Of a stretch of 64,000 bases of DNA, positions 38,849 through 50,902 are shown in pieces (position 1 is the first letter of the stretch; every line of letters begins with the position of its first letter). The stretch is from assembly GCF_963576675.1 (NCBI RefSeq), contig NC_088911.1:61403756-61467755 (forward strand), given 5' to 3'. This stretch comes from Euphorbia lathyris (Eukaryota; Streptophyta; Magnoliopsida; Malpighiales; Euphorbiaceae). A program made the translations under genes and the position numbers. The notes beneath the pieces are model-generated. The model had not been told where the DNA came from. It did not search any database and was given only the letters and a program-made list of their open reading frames with translations.

Positions 38849-39208
38849 TGTCACATATTTGCAGAGAAATAAAGTTTAGGGACTGATAATGATAATTTTC
38901 TATTTCATATTAGTAATTCTATTATCCCGTCTGTTAAATGATTCCGTCAGGAATCGTCTTTTATTTCTATTACTAGCATTCTAGGAGGTCTATCTCATAT
39001 TTGGATTGTAGCAAATGTTGTTATGCCAGCTGTCATTCTAGAGCTATCATGTACCTTGCTAACCTCATCTATCCTAGTTGAATTTAAGGTCATGCTTTTG
39101 CTTAGCTAAGGAATCAATGAGAATATCAATTACAAATTCCTTCTTTTCTTTGTTTTCTCTCTTATCCCTCTTTTTTAATTCTCTCTTCTAAATTCTATTT
39201 CTATTGTA
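38849..39208 (+). mobile_element. 5' LTR of a chromovirus-type gypsy element
   Basis: It starts TGTCACATAT at 38849 and matches, with scattered substitutions, the 3' copy at 43915-44101 (GGAGGTCTA, CTCATATTTGGATTGTAGCAAA, GTTATGCCAGC). A primer-binding site TGGTATCAGAG at 39210 follows with a one-base gap. The usual terminal CA has decayed to TA. Confidence 0.85.
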
Positions 39209-42200
39209 TTGGTATCAGAGACGACCTTTCTCTGGCCATTACGACTGGTTATGATCAATAACTCCGTAGTACTTACACGAGCAACCAAAAAGAATCAAGA
39301 TATTATGGAAGGTTTCGAGAACCAACTCACGACCTTAGTAGAAAAACTTAACTAGCAGATGGAGGAGATGAAGATCCATTTCGGTGATACTCAAACTGCT
39401 CAGCAGCAATATATTGTGTCTCTTTTACTATAACAAAACCAGCTCAGGAAGGAGCAACAAAATTCCCACAAACACCTTGAGGAAACTCTACAGAACACCA
39501 TCACTACCCTAGCTAAACTTATCAACCACCTAAGATGCATATACTTTAAAGACAAACATGAATATACACCCACGATCCTTTCAACAAACACCTAACTCCC
39601 ACTCTATTCTTGGAAAAGGTATTATGGGTAGTGGTCCTGGATCTCAAACCACTGAAGGTTCTTTCACTAAGAACCTGCCATTTAATAAGCATCTTCCCAA
39701 GTGTGATCTACCATCTTTCGATGGAACAAATGTTGAGCAATAGATCTGCAAATATAACAAATATTTCCAACTTTTCGAAGTTAGGGAGGAAAGGAAGATT
39801 CACCTAGTGGGTTTGTATCTGCATGGAAGAGCAGAGAAATTGTTTAGAAATTAGATTTTTATTAATCCTCAAGTTAGTTGGAAAGAATTTGTGGATGAAG
39901 TAGAGAAGAGATTTCCTGAAACTGAAGTGGAGGATGTGGTGCAGCTGATTGAGCAGCTCAAGCAGCAAACTACAGTAGCAACATACCAAGACAAATTTGA
40001 ATTTATTAAGTTAAGAACGGAAAAGGTATACCCTATTATTCTTGAATCTTACTATATATCTAGCTTTATCACTAAACTAAAGCCAGAACTTAGATCTGCA
40101 TTCAGGTCCTTTGAACCAACAGATCTATATTCAGCCATTGGACAAGCTAAATACCAAGAATCACATCTCAAGGATGTTATGGATGCCATTAAACCTAAAA
40201 CAACTTTTCATTCACCCGTTCCTACCAAAACTTAGACCCGAACCCCACTACTACCTCCAAATACCCTAACACAAACACAATTATACCTAATGCAGCCAAA
40301 CCACCTGACCCAAAAATTCCAAAGCCACACAACACTATCAAGAGGACTCTAGGTCCTTATTGGAGGTGTGGGGAAAAAAATACTTCATTGGTCATCAATG
40401 TACAACTAAGAAGTTGAATGTTCTCAGTGAAGATGAGATTGTGGAAGAGGAGATGGGGGAACATGAAGTAGAAATGAGTGAGGATGTTAAGGAGGAAGAT
40501 GTTCCAGATATTGAGCAAATGTCCTTATCCATGAATGCATTGGATGGTGGAATGGGAGACAATACATTCAAACTGAAGGGTATTTTGCAGAAGAAACCCA
40601 TCACGATCCTCATAGATAGAGGGAGTACCCACAGTTTCATTGACTAGAGGTTGATCGTGGAGGCCAAATTACAACAAATACAGGCCAAACCGGCTACTGT
40701 CACTATAGCTGGTGGAAGGCAGCTCACTAATGCAGCCAAGTCTCCTGATTGCAATTGGTTCTTGAACAATAACAAATATTCTTTCACATTGAGAATATTG
40801 GACCTAGGAGACCACGACATTATTTTGGGAGCTGATTGGATGCGTAGACATATTCCTGTGACTTTTGACTTTGAGAAGAACATGTTGATCATTCACCAAG
40901 ACTAGAAGCAAGTGGAACTGCATGGCATTACTGAGAAGGTAACCCTGAAACTCATGACTCTTAAGTCTCTTAATAAACTAGCTCCTAAGGGATGGAGAGG
41001 TGTAATCTCCTCCCTGTTTATTATGTTTATGGGAGACCCCAGGTAGACAATTGAACTCATATCCCCAGCACTTAAAGTACCAGCCCTGTTCCAACCTCTA
41101 TTGAACAAATACCACCACATATTCAACACCCCTACTACATTACCACCAGTAAGGTCCCATGACCATGCCATACCCTTAAAAACTAATTCAGGCCCTATGA
41201 ACATCCGACCTTACCGTTATTCCCATCATCAGAAAAAAAGAAATTTCAAAACTTATAGCTGAAATGCTATCTACCGGAGTCATTCAAGTGAGTCACATTC
41301 CATATGCTTCACATATGTTATTGGTTAAAAAGAAATAGGGAACTTGGCGTTTCTATGTGTTATTTAGGGAACTAAACAAAGCAACTGTGAAAAATAATTT
41401 CCCAATTCCTGTGATACAAGAACTTATTGATGAACAAAATAGTGCTAAGGTGTTTAGTAAGATAGACCTACAATTTGGATACCACCATATTCGTATGAAG
41501 CCTGAAGACATTCCCAAAACAACTTTCAGAACCCATACTGGCTATTTTTGAGTTCTTAGTAATGCCATATGGCCTTACCAATGCCCATGCCACCTTCCAA
41601 GCCCTTGTGAATTCCAATTTTTGAGCCTTACCTACAAAATTTGTAATTGTCTTTTTTTTATGACACCCTTATTTATAGCCCTACTCTTTAATTACACCTA
41701 CAACATTTGGAATTAGTTTTCCAATTGTTAGAGAAACATCAACTTTATTCAAAAGCCTCCAAATGTGACTTTTATGCACCCTATATAGCTTACCTAGGCC
41801 ATATTATCTATTCTGAAGGGGTTGGTACTGATCCAACCAAAATTAGCGCTATGTTAGAATGGACATTACCAGCTTCACTAAAGGGTCTAAGTTTTTTTTG
41901 GGTCTTACATGGTACTTTAGACAATTCATAAAAGGGTATGTAGAAATAAGTAAGCCCTTGACAGACTTACTTAAGAAGTATCACTTCCATTAGACCCCAA
42001 TTGCTACTAATGCCTTCAACCAGTTAAAACAAATCATGACACAAGCCTCTGTCCTGTCTCTACCAGATTTTACCTTACCCTTCACCTTAGAATATGATGA
42101 CAGTGGTTCTGGTATTGGAGTCGTGCTTATGCAGCAAAGGAAACCTATATGTTAACTATCTAAGACACTTAGCTCTAGGAACTAACAACTTTCAGCTGAT

Positions 42201-43914
42201 GAGAGAGAATTATTGGCAATTCTGCATGCTTGCACCATATAGAGACATTATCTAGAGAATTCTACTTTCATAATCAAAACAGACCATGAAAGTATCAAGC
42301 ACTTGCTTGAGAAAAATTTGCATACCTATCTGAAACACAATGGGGTTTCCAAGCTGTTATGATTGGATTACACCATCCAATACAAAAAGGGGTCTGAAAA
42401 CAAGGTTGATAATTCCTTGTCAAAGAAGAATGATGATTCTAGTCATCTTTTGGCCATATCTATGATCATTCCTACATGCATGGAGGATGTTCAAGCTTCT
42501 TATGAGGGGGATGAAGAGGCTACTAAGTTGATTCAACAACTCACAGTGGCCCCACACAGTGATGTGAGGTATTCTATATAGAAGGGCCTTTTAAAGTTTA
42601 AACAGAGGTTGCATATTTGTTCCTCTGCAGGTTTGAGAGATAAGATACTTAAAGAGTGTCACGACTCTTCTTTGTGGGGGCCATTCAGGAATTAAAGGAA
42701 CCCTTACTAGGCTCCAACATGCTTTTTATTGGCAAAAAAAATGTAACATGCAGTGATGGAGTGGGTAGCAGCCTGTGAAACATGTTAGAGGTGCAAGGCA
42801 GATCAAACTGTCTATCTAAGTTTACTTCAACCTCTCCCCATTCCTCAAGGGAAATGGCAATGTATAGCCATGGATTTCATTGAAAAGCTTCCTCGATCTA
42901 ATGGTTGTGACACAATTCTAGTGGTGGTTGACAAATTTTTGGAAGGGGTCATTTATTCCCTTATCTCACCCTTTCTCTCATGCAGATGCTGTTAAAGTTT
43001 TCTTATACAACATTTTTAAACTACATGGTATGCCTTGTTCAATTGTGTCAGATAGAGATTGAATTTTTACAGGCACATTTTGAAAGAGTTCATGAAACTC
43101 TTAGGTACTAAATTGTAGTACATCGGTGCTTATCATCCACAGTCAGATTGACAGTTTGAGAGGTTCAATTAGTGATTGGAGGGCTACTTATGAAGCATTT
43201 GTTTTCTTACACCAAAATAAATGGGCATCCTGGGTAAGTTTAGCCGAATAATTGTACAATACTAGCTATCACAGCTCAATTAAAATGAGTCTCTATCAGG
43301 CTCTTTATGGGGTAACTCCACAACTTCCAATCTTACATGTTAGCACAAGTTCAGTAGCAGCAGTGGAGGAATTGCTAGAGGATAGGACTCATATGAGTAC
43401 TTATCTTAAATAATGCCTTTCTAATTCCCAAAATCAGATGAAACAATTTGCAAATAGGAAAATAACAGATAGGGAATTCAAAGTTTGTGACTGGGTGTAT
43501 TTAAAGTTGCAACCCTATAAACATACTACATTTGCCGTAAGGAAGTCCTTAATGCTTGCAGCAAAGTATTATGGACCTTTCTCTATTGTTGCCAGGGTTA
43601 GCAAGGTGGCCTACAAGCTTTAACTACGACCATCTTGTCGAATTCACCCTGTTTTTCATATTTCTCTCGTTAAGAAGAAATTACAACCCTTTATTCCTAT
43701 TTTAACCACTCCACCTCCAGTTCTAGATGATGAATGGATACGAGAACTGTAGTTATTGGTGATACTACCGCTCGCCAACTGCTTATTCAATGGAAATGCC
43801 TTTCTATGGTAGATACCACTTTGGAGGATGAATTGACATTCAGCTGTCAATTTCTTGACTTTTATCATTCTTGGGGACAAGAATGTTCTAATGGGGGGTG
43901 GTATTGTCACATAT
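39209..43914 (+). pseudogene. Gypsy (chromovirus-like) gag-pol, heavily mutated
   Basis: Order is gag (about 39560-40235), zinc knuckle with lost cysteines (about 40350), protease (40600, D-R-G-S-T-H-S-F where D-S-G is expected), RT (41220-41930), RNase H (about 42000-42360), integrase (about 42600-43500) and a chromodomain-like stretch (about 43770-43860, LLIQWKCL, a W-K core). Stops occur every 100-300 bp. The RT catalytic FFDD is destroyed: an extra T in a T-run near 41652 shifts the frame and the first aspartate position reads tyrosine. Purine-rich ATGGGGGGTGG before 43915 is the polypurine tract. The element is an inactive fossil. Confidence 0.88.
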
Positions 43915-44101
43915 TCACACAAAAAGAAAGTTTAGGGAATGAGAATGATAATTTCCTTTTTCATATTAGCAATTCTATTATCATTTTTGTTAAATTATTC
44001 TGTCAGGAATCATCTTTTATTTATGTTATCAACATTCTAGGAGGTCTAGCTCATATTTGGATTGTAGCAAAGGTTGTTATGCCAGCTTTTATTCTACAAC
44101 T
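43915..44101 (+). mobile_element. 3' LTR of the gypsy element, cut by the Sirevirus insertion
   Basis: The first 187 bp align with the 5' LTR at 38849. At 44102 the alignment stops at the TG of another LTR. The remaining half of this LTR should lie beyond the window, on the far side of the nested elements. Confidence 0.85.
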
Positions 44102-45449
44102 TGTTGAAACACCTTTCCACATAATTTTGATTTGACAAAATTGTTTAAGTATAATTGAAAAACATATTCTAAACACACTAAGTTTAAATGCTTTGATTTA
44201 TTCTACTAATGTGTTTGTTCAATGTTGAGTTAAATTGTTTATAAGACACAAGAATTAAAAGGCCCAAGCCCAATACGAAAGTCTAAGCCCAAGTCAAACA
44301 ACTCAAGACAACTCAGCCCGCGTTTATCAAAACGATGTCGCTGCGTACAAAACGCAACTCAGCAAGAGAAGGATCTAGAAGACCTTCAGGGAACAACTTC
44401 GGAACGAAGCTGCTGAGTTGATTCGACAAAGCGTACAAGACAGCAGCTGGCTAAGGAAAACTTCCAGACAAAGTATTTCCACTTCGGGTAAAGTTCAGAC
44501 GACACAGTATGCTGTCCAGTTGACTTTACCATAAATAGTGAGACACTCTGCCAAGCTGACCAAAAGCTGACCGAGGACAGAAGATACACAAATCTGATTG
44601 GCCGAGAGCTCTGAGCAAGTCAGGATGACAACGACAGGAAGCTGTTTCCCTCCAATGGTTATTTCGAAATTCGAAATGACCGATGCCTCAAGACATCTCT
44701 ATAAATAGTGCCATCAGAAGCTTCATTCTACACAGAACTTGATCAAGCCATTACGCTGACCAAATTTCTACACAAGTTCTGCAAGCAAGAAGCAAAGCAA
44801 TCTTACACTACATTTCATATATTTGTGTAAAAGTCTAGAGTGATTATTCAATCATCTAAGGTGTCTTAGCAATCATTGTTTAGGACAAACACTTATCATT
44901 TCTAGAGATTAGAAAGGAGAGGCTGAGTACTCGGTTATAGTACTCAGCGAGAGATTAGGATTGAGTAGAGGTATAGAGGAAGGTACTCTTGTTATACTCA
45001 GTTGCTAAGATTGTAAAAGGTTTGAGGCTCTACCTTTAAAGAGCTCAGTAGAGGATTCGAAATCTCGGAACGTGTTCCGGGGACAGGACGTAGGCTTAGA
45101 AGAAGCCGAACCTGGATAAATCTGCTGAGTAACGTATTTCTTACCTTAAACTCCTTATATATATTGCTTGCTTAAATAACCAAAAACTGACCAAATAAAG
45201 AGGTCAAGCTGAGTTGTGCGCATCGAACATCTGAGCTCAGGAATAGACTTTAAGTGCTATCTCCTGACTCAAGTCAAGAAACTGACCTAGTCACCAGTTA
45301 ACTAAGCCAGTATCTTACTGATTACTCAGCGCCGCTGTTAAAACCTTTTCTCTTGAGAAAAGAAGTCTGCCCTAAATCTTTAAAAAGTTTAAATAGTTCC
45401 TAACCCCCCCCCCTTGGAACTATACTTATAACGTTATAAGGGACCAACA
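44102..45449 (+). mobile_element. 5' LTR of a Sirevirus-like copia element
   Basis: This 1348-bp LTR starts TGTTGAAACACC and ends GGGACCAACA. The primer-binding site TGGTATCAGAGC follows at 45452-45463, a perfect match to the initiator-Met site. Left flanking pentamer CAACT (44097-44101) is the candidate target duplication; its partner lies outside the window. The LTR and the downstream region are rich in ACTCAGC/GCTGAGT and CTGACC words. TATA-like boxes CATAAATAG (44531) and CTATAAATAG (44699) occur within it, and a run of about 10 C at 45408 precedes the end. Confidence 0.88.
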
Positions 45450-45511
45450 AGTGGTATCAGAGCTTAAAAGCTCACTGTAAAAGGTCTAACAACCTTGAGC
45501 TGATCCCTACC

Positions 45512-47251
45512 ATGGGCGAAAACAGTACTCGGTTTCTCCCAGGAAACCAAACAACTCAGATACTGCCTGAGGGGCTGTCCATCACTCGGCCTCCCCTATT
45601 CTTCGGGTCTAACTATACCTTCTGGAAGAATAGGATGAAAAATTTCATTCAGGCTACAAATATGAGTGCCTGGCTATCTATAGTTCAAGGCCCATTTGTA
45701 CCTGTCGAAGTTGTGGCTGGCCAAACAGTTGTAAAAGCTGAGGCCAAATGGACAGAGGATGATCTTAAGAAGCTTCAAAATCACGCTTCGGCTATCAATA
45801 TGCTTCACTATGCGCTCGATGCTGCAGAATATAATAAAATCTCAGGTTGTGAGTCGGAGCAAGAGATCTGGAAAAAGCTGGAAGTCACCTACGAGGGAAC
45901 CAATAAAGTAAAGGAGTCCAAGGTGAATCAGCATATGAGACTGTACGAGCTATTCGAGATGAACAATAATGAGGGCATTTCAGACATGAATGCAAGGTTT
46001 ATCAACATCATTAATGAGCTCAAGAGACTTGGGAAAATCTTCACTGAGGAAGAACAAGTCAAAAAGATACTCAGGAGTCTTCCTAAAGACTGGCAAGCAA
46101 AGAAGACCGCTGTTGAGGAAGCTCAGGATTTAACCACCTACAAATATGATGAACTCATCAGCTCGTTGCTGACCCATGAGATATCTATGAAAAACTTCGA
46201 GGTGAAGGAAAAATCTGAAGACAAGAAGCAGAAGTCTCTTGTCATGAAAGCTGACTCCACTGACGGGAGCTCAACTGATGACGAGGAGATGGCTATGTTC
46301 ACAAGGAAGATGAAAAGGCTATTCAAGAAGAATGACAAATATTCTAAGAAGCCTTACAGAAAGTTTGATAAGTATAAAGCTGACTCAAGCGACAGCAAAT
46401 ACAAAAAGGATAGCTCAAAGCCCATTACATGCTTTGAGTGCCATCAAACTGGCCATATTAAGTCAAGCTGCCCCACACCGAGGAAAGACAAGAAGAGCGG
46501 CAAGAAGGCAATGGTGGCTACATGGAGCGACAGTGATGAGTCTTCATCTACAGAAGCTGAGGCCACCGAGTCAGCGAAGATATGCTTCATGGCTGATGAA
46601 CTTGCTGAGCCGTGCGTCTCTGATCATGCTGACCCATCCATCGCATCAGATGACGAGGAGCAATCAAATGAGGTAATTACTCTTCCCCAGCTCAGAAACG
46701 ATATGGTTAATGCCCTGAGTGATCTCTACACACTTGTCAAGAAGTGTAATAAGAAAGTTAGAGCACTCAGTAGGCGCTGTGACGAAGTGGAAGAGGTCAA
46801 GCTGAGTGACCTCAGATTCCTTCTTCAGGACAATTCAACTCTGCATGATAACATGAAGATCATACACGAGTCTATCTCTGAAGTCCAATCAGTTTTAAAG
46901 AAACTGAGAAAGGACGTCACAACTATCCAGAACCAATTAAAGGTTCCAAATAAAAGAAACATTCCTCTGAGAACTCAGTACCAAGGTACTCAGCAGAGAT
47001 GGAATCCCCAGCGAAAAGTCTAGTGTGACTTTTGTGGGAAGAAAGGACACACCACTAAGGTGTGCTGGCACGCTCAGCACTGGGGTGCTAACAAGTCAGT
47101 GAAACATCCTAAACAGAAGGTCAGCTGTGACTTCTGTGGAAAGAATGGCCATACTGTCCAAGTATGTCGCCATAAAATAAAATATGATGCTTTACCTGTT
47201 GCACCTAACAAGCAAGGACCCAAAAAGAATTGGGTACCCAAAAGTAACTAG
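45512..47251 (+). CDS. Sirevirus-like copia Gag, interrupted by one TAG
   Basis: The ATG at 45512 has a good context (ACCATGG). The first 503 codons hold the gag core (PPLFFGSNYTFWKNRMKNF near residue 28, then a UBN2-type region to about 230), a lysine-rich linker, and a CX2CX4HX4C knuckle (CFECHQTGHIKSSC). A TAG at 47021-47023 interrupts the frame. Beyond it the same frame continues for 76 codons with two more CCHC knuckles (CDFCGKKGHTTKVC and CDFCGKNGHTVQVC). The stop may be a TGG-to-TAG mutation, though a leaky stop cannot be excluded. At about 47250 the frame moves to pol. Confidence 0.85.
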
Positions 47252-50200
47252 TTACAATGCAGGTAAGCCTGAGATGTGCCGAGAAGTCAAAGATGTGGTA
47301 TATTGACAGCGCATGCTCGAGGCATATGACTGGTGATGAAACTTAGTTCATCACGTTTGAGCGTAAACGAGGAGGAAGTGTAAGTTTTGGAGACAACAAG
47401 AAGGGTAAGATAGTAGGGTCAGGAACCATTGGAGGTAATCCTACTATTGAATCTGTCTCCCTAGTCAGCGGACTCAAATATAACTTACTCAGCGTAGCTC
47501 AGTTATGTGACAATGGGAGAAAAGTTATATTTGATGCTACTGGATGTAAAATATACGAGGGTGAATCAAATGAGTTAATCTTAACTGCCCCTCGCATAGA
47601 TAATGTCTTTATGCTAGACTTAAAGAAAAAGTTTTCAAAAACTGTATGCTTAGTATCAAAGGAAGAAAATTCCTGGCTATGGCACAGGAGACTTGGTCAT
47701 GTAAGCATGGACCTCCTGGCCAAATTAGCAAGAAAGCAATTGGTTGAGGGACTTCCTGAACTTAAATTTGAAAAAGATCAATTATGTCACGCTTGCCAAG
47801 CTGGAAAACAAACCAAACAATCTTTTCACAGCAAAAATATTGTCTCAACTAAGCGTCCGTTAGAATTACTACACCTGGATCTCTTCGGTCCAGTCCAGCC
47901 GCTGAGTCTGGGTGGAAGAAGATTTTCCTTGGTCATTGTAGATGACTTCTCTCGGTACACTTGGGTCATCTTGCTGAGTAGCAAGGATGAAACCTTTGAG
48001 ACATTTTCAAATTTGGTTAGAAAAATTGAAAATGATAAAGACCTAAAATTAGCTCACATCCGTAGCGATAATGGTGGAGAATTCAAAAACCAAAAGTTTG
48101 TTGAATTCTGTGAAGCCAGCGGCATTGACCACAATTTTTCTGCTCCTAGAACACCTCAACAAAATGGGGTTGTTGAAAGGAAGAACAGAACTCTGGTTGA
48201 AATAGCCAGGACAATGCTGGATGAGCATAGGCTTCCAAAGTATTTTTGGGGAGAGGCTGTTAACACAGCGTGCTATATTCTTAATAGGGCTCTAGTTAGA
48301 CCTATATTAAAGAAAACCCCCTATGAACTTTGGAAAGGACGAAAGCCCAACATTGGATACTTTCGTGCCTTTGGCTGTAAATGTTTTATTTTAAATACCA
48401 AAGATAGCTTAGCAAAGTTTGACTCAAAAGCTGATGAGGCTATCTTTTTGGGCTACTCAACAAACAGCAAAGCATACAGAGTTTTTAATAAGCGAACTCA
48501 AGTTCTAGAAGAGTCAGTACATGTGGAGTTCAACGAAACTAACCCTGCAGGTAGATACCAGCCACTGACCGAGGATGATCCACACTCAGTAACCGCTGAC
48601 CAAGAACCAGCTACTGAGTCATTCACTAAAAGGCTGACCAAGAGTAAGAGTGAACCTAAGATTACTTTCACTGACCCATCTACTTCTGCAGAGATTGTTG
48701 AAACACAGACAACACAAGACATAAATCTACCCAAAGAGATAAGGATTCCAAGAGGGCACTCAGAGAGTGCAATCCTTGATTCTGCTGGGAATAACCTGAC
48801 GACGAGGAATCAACTCAGGAAGTACCTCAGCAATATAGCCTTCGTCTCAGTACAGGAACCTAAGAACTTTGCTGATGCTGACGAAGATGAATTCTGGATG
48901 AGCGCAATGCAAGAGGAACTTGACCAATTCAGAAGAAACGATGTATGGGAGCTAGTGCCATATCCAAGGAGTCAGAAGACCATTGGAACAAGATGGGTCT
49001 TCCGCAACAAAATGGATGAGCAAGGAAATGTAGTCAGGAACAAAGCAAGGCTTGTAGCTCAGGGCTACAGTCAGCAAGAAGGTATTGACTATGGTGAGAC
49101 CTTTGCCCCAGTGGCAAGGCTAGAGGAAATTAGAATTCTATGTGCATATGCATCTTACATGAACTTTAAATTATTCCAAATGGATGTCAAAAGTGCATTT
49201 CTTAATGGAGTTATAAACGAGGAGGTTTATATTAATCAACCTCCAGGTTTTGAGGACCCTAAATTCCCAAACCACGTTTATAAACTCAAAAAGGCTCTGT
49301 ACGGCCTTAAGTAAGCACCACGTGCTTGGTATGAGAGGCTGACCAGTTTTCTGCTGACTAGAAATTACGTCAGAGGCAAAGCTGATACAACCTTATTCAT
49401 TAAGAAAAAGGGTAAAGATACCATGCTGGCCCAAATTTATGTTGATGATATAATATTTGGTGCAACTAATGAATCAATGTGCAAGGAGTTTAGCAAACAA
49501 ATGCAGACTGAGTTTGAAATGTCCATGATGGGAGAACTCAACTTCTTCCTCGGTCTTCAAATTAAACAAGGAAAGAATGACATCTTCATCAGTCAAGCCA
49601 AATATGCTAAGGAGATATTAAAGAAATATGATTTGGAAAATTGCAAGTCAATATACACTCCTATGGGCACTGACACTGTCCTCTGCGCTGACGAGAATGG
49701 TAAGTCAGTAGACAGCAAATTATATCGAGGTATGATAGGCTCTCTACTTTACTTAACAGCCAGTAGACCGGACATTCAGTTTTCAGTATGCTACTGTGCT
49801 AGATATCAATCTAACCCTAAGGAATCTCATTACATTGCTGTAAAAAGAATCCTTAGATATTTGCAAAGCTCAGTGAATGCAGGTTTATGGTATCCCAATA
49901 CTCATGATTTCACACTCATCGGATACACTGACGCTGACTATGGACGGGATAATCTGGAACATAAAAGCACCTCTGGAGGATGTCACTTCTTAGGAAGCTG
50001 TCTTGTATCCTGGTTCAGCAAAAAGCAGGCATCAGTAGCCTTGTCTACCACTGAAGCTGAGTACATTGCTGCTGGTCATTATGTTGCTCAAGTCCTATGG
50101 ATTAAGCAACAGCTTGAAGACTATGGTGTTCAAACAAAGACAATTGAAGTCAAATGTGACAACAAAAGTGCAATTGATCTTTCAAAGAACCCAATTCAAC

Positions 50201-50385
50201 ACAGCATAATGAAGCATGTCAGCATCAGACATCACTTCATTAGAGATCATGTACTCAAGGGTGAGATCAAGCTGATCTTTGTCCCAACGGACGAGCAGCT
50301 TGCGGATATCTTCACGAAACCACTGGCCCGTAAGCAGTTCAACATACTGAGAGAAGCTATTGGTATGTTTAATCCTCTTCAGTAA
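47252..50385 (+). pseudogene. Sirevirus-like copia Pol, two nonsense codons
   Basis: The protease carries MWYIDSACSRHMTGD (about 47290-47340); a TAG at 47344 sits where tryptophan is expected. GAG-pre-integrase with LWHRRLGHVS and integrase with DLFGP, SDNGGEF and TPQQNGVVERKNRT (47680-48250) follow. RT covers about 48950-49620 with RWVFRNK, VAQGYSQQEGIDY and the YVDD box (49438-49449). A TAA at 49312-49314 replaces the CAA of YGLKQAPRAW. RNase H spans about 49900-50330 and ends in DIFTKPL. Apart from these two stops the frame is continuous over 3.1 kb, so the copy is fairly young. Confidence 0.92.
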
Positions 50386-50902
50386 ATTCCTGATCTAAAT
50401 GAATATGCATGTTGAGTGAATTACTATGCTGAATGATTGTTTTTGCTGTGTACTCATTGAAATTAATTGAACAGCAAATACTGAGTAAATTTGCACACTG
50501 AGTAAGTTAGTTTAAACTTAGAAATAATCCCTTTATGCAATACTGACCACTCAGAATATGAAACGCTTAGTATTCTAAACGCTGAGTGTTAGATCCGTTA
50601 GAATAAATGCAAAAGCACGCGTATAGCCACCTAGGATGACGTACGCGCCGAATGTGTCATAAATGCCAGGATCATTGTCGGTTCACAATCCCGAGGCAAA
50701 ACTGACACATGGATTCGTTAAGATCCACACTTCACCGCTATAAATAATCGGTAAATTCCCATTGTTTTCTCTTTACGACTACCGAATTCTAAGGCAAAGA
50801 AAGCTTTCTCTCTAAAAACTCTCAAAGCTTCCCAAACGCATTCTTCAACTATGACTAAAGTTTCATTCAATATTTCCGGTGCCGGCCACCCTAAGCCCAG
50901 CT
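50386..50902 (+). other. Post-pol region of the Sirevirus with truncated third ORF
   Basis: After the pol stop there is about 350 bp of spacer. TATAAATA at 50739 then precedes by about 110 bp an ATG at 50851 that opens 17 codons (MTKVSFNISGAGHPKPS) before the copia LTR at 50903 cuts it. Sireviruses often have an envelope-like or other ORF in this place. Too little remains to identify the product. Confidence 0.5.

Noticed and set aside
40600..40640. Active gypsy protease (D-R-G-S)
   Set aside because: The motif lacks the usual D-S/T-G and the reading frame stops immediately after it; the whole element is decayed.
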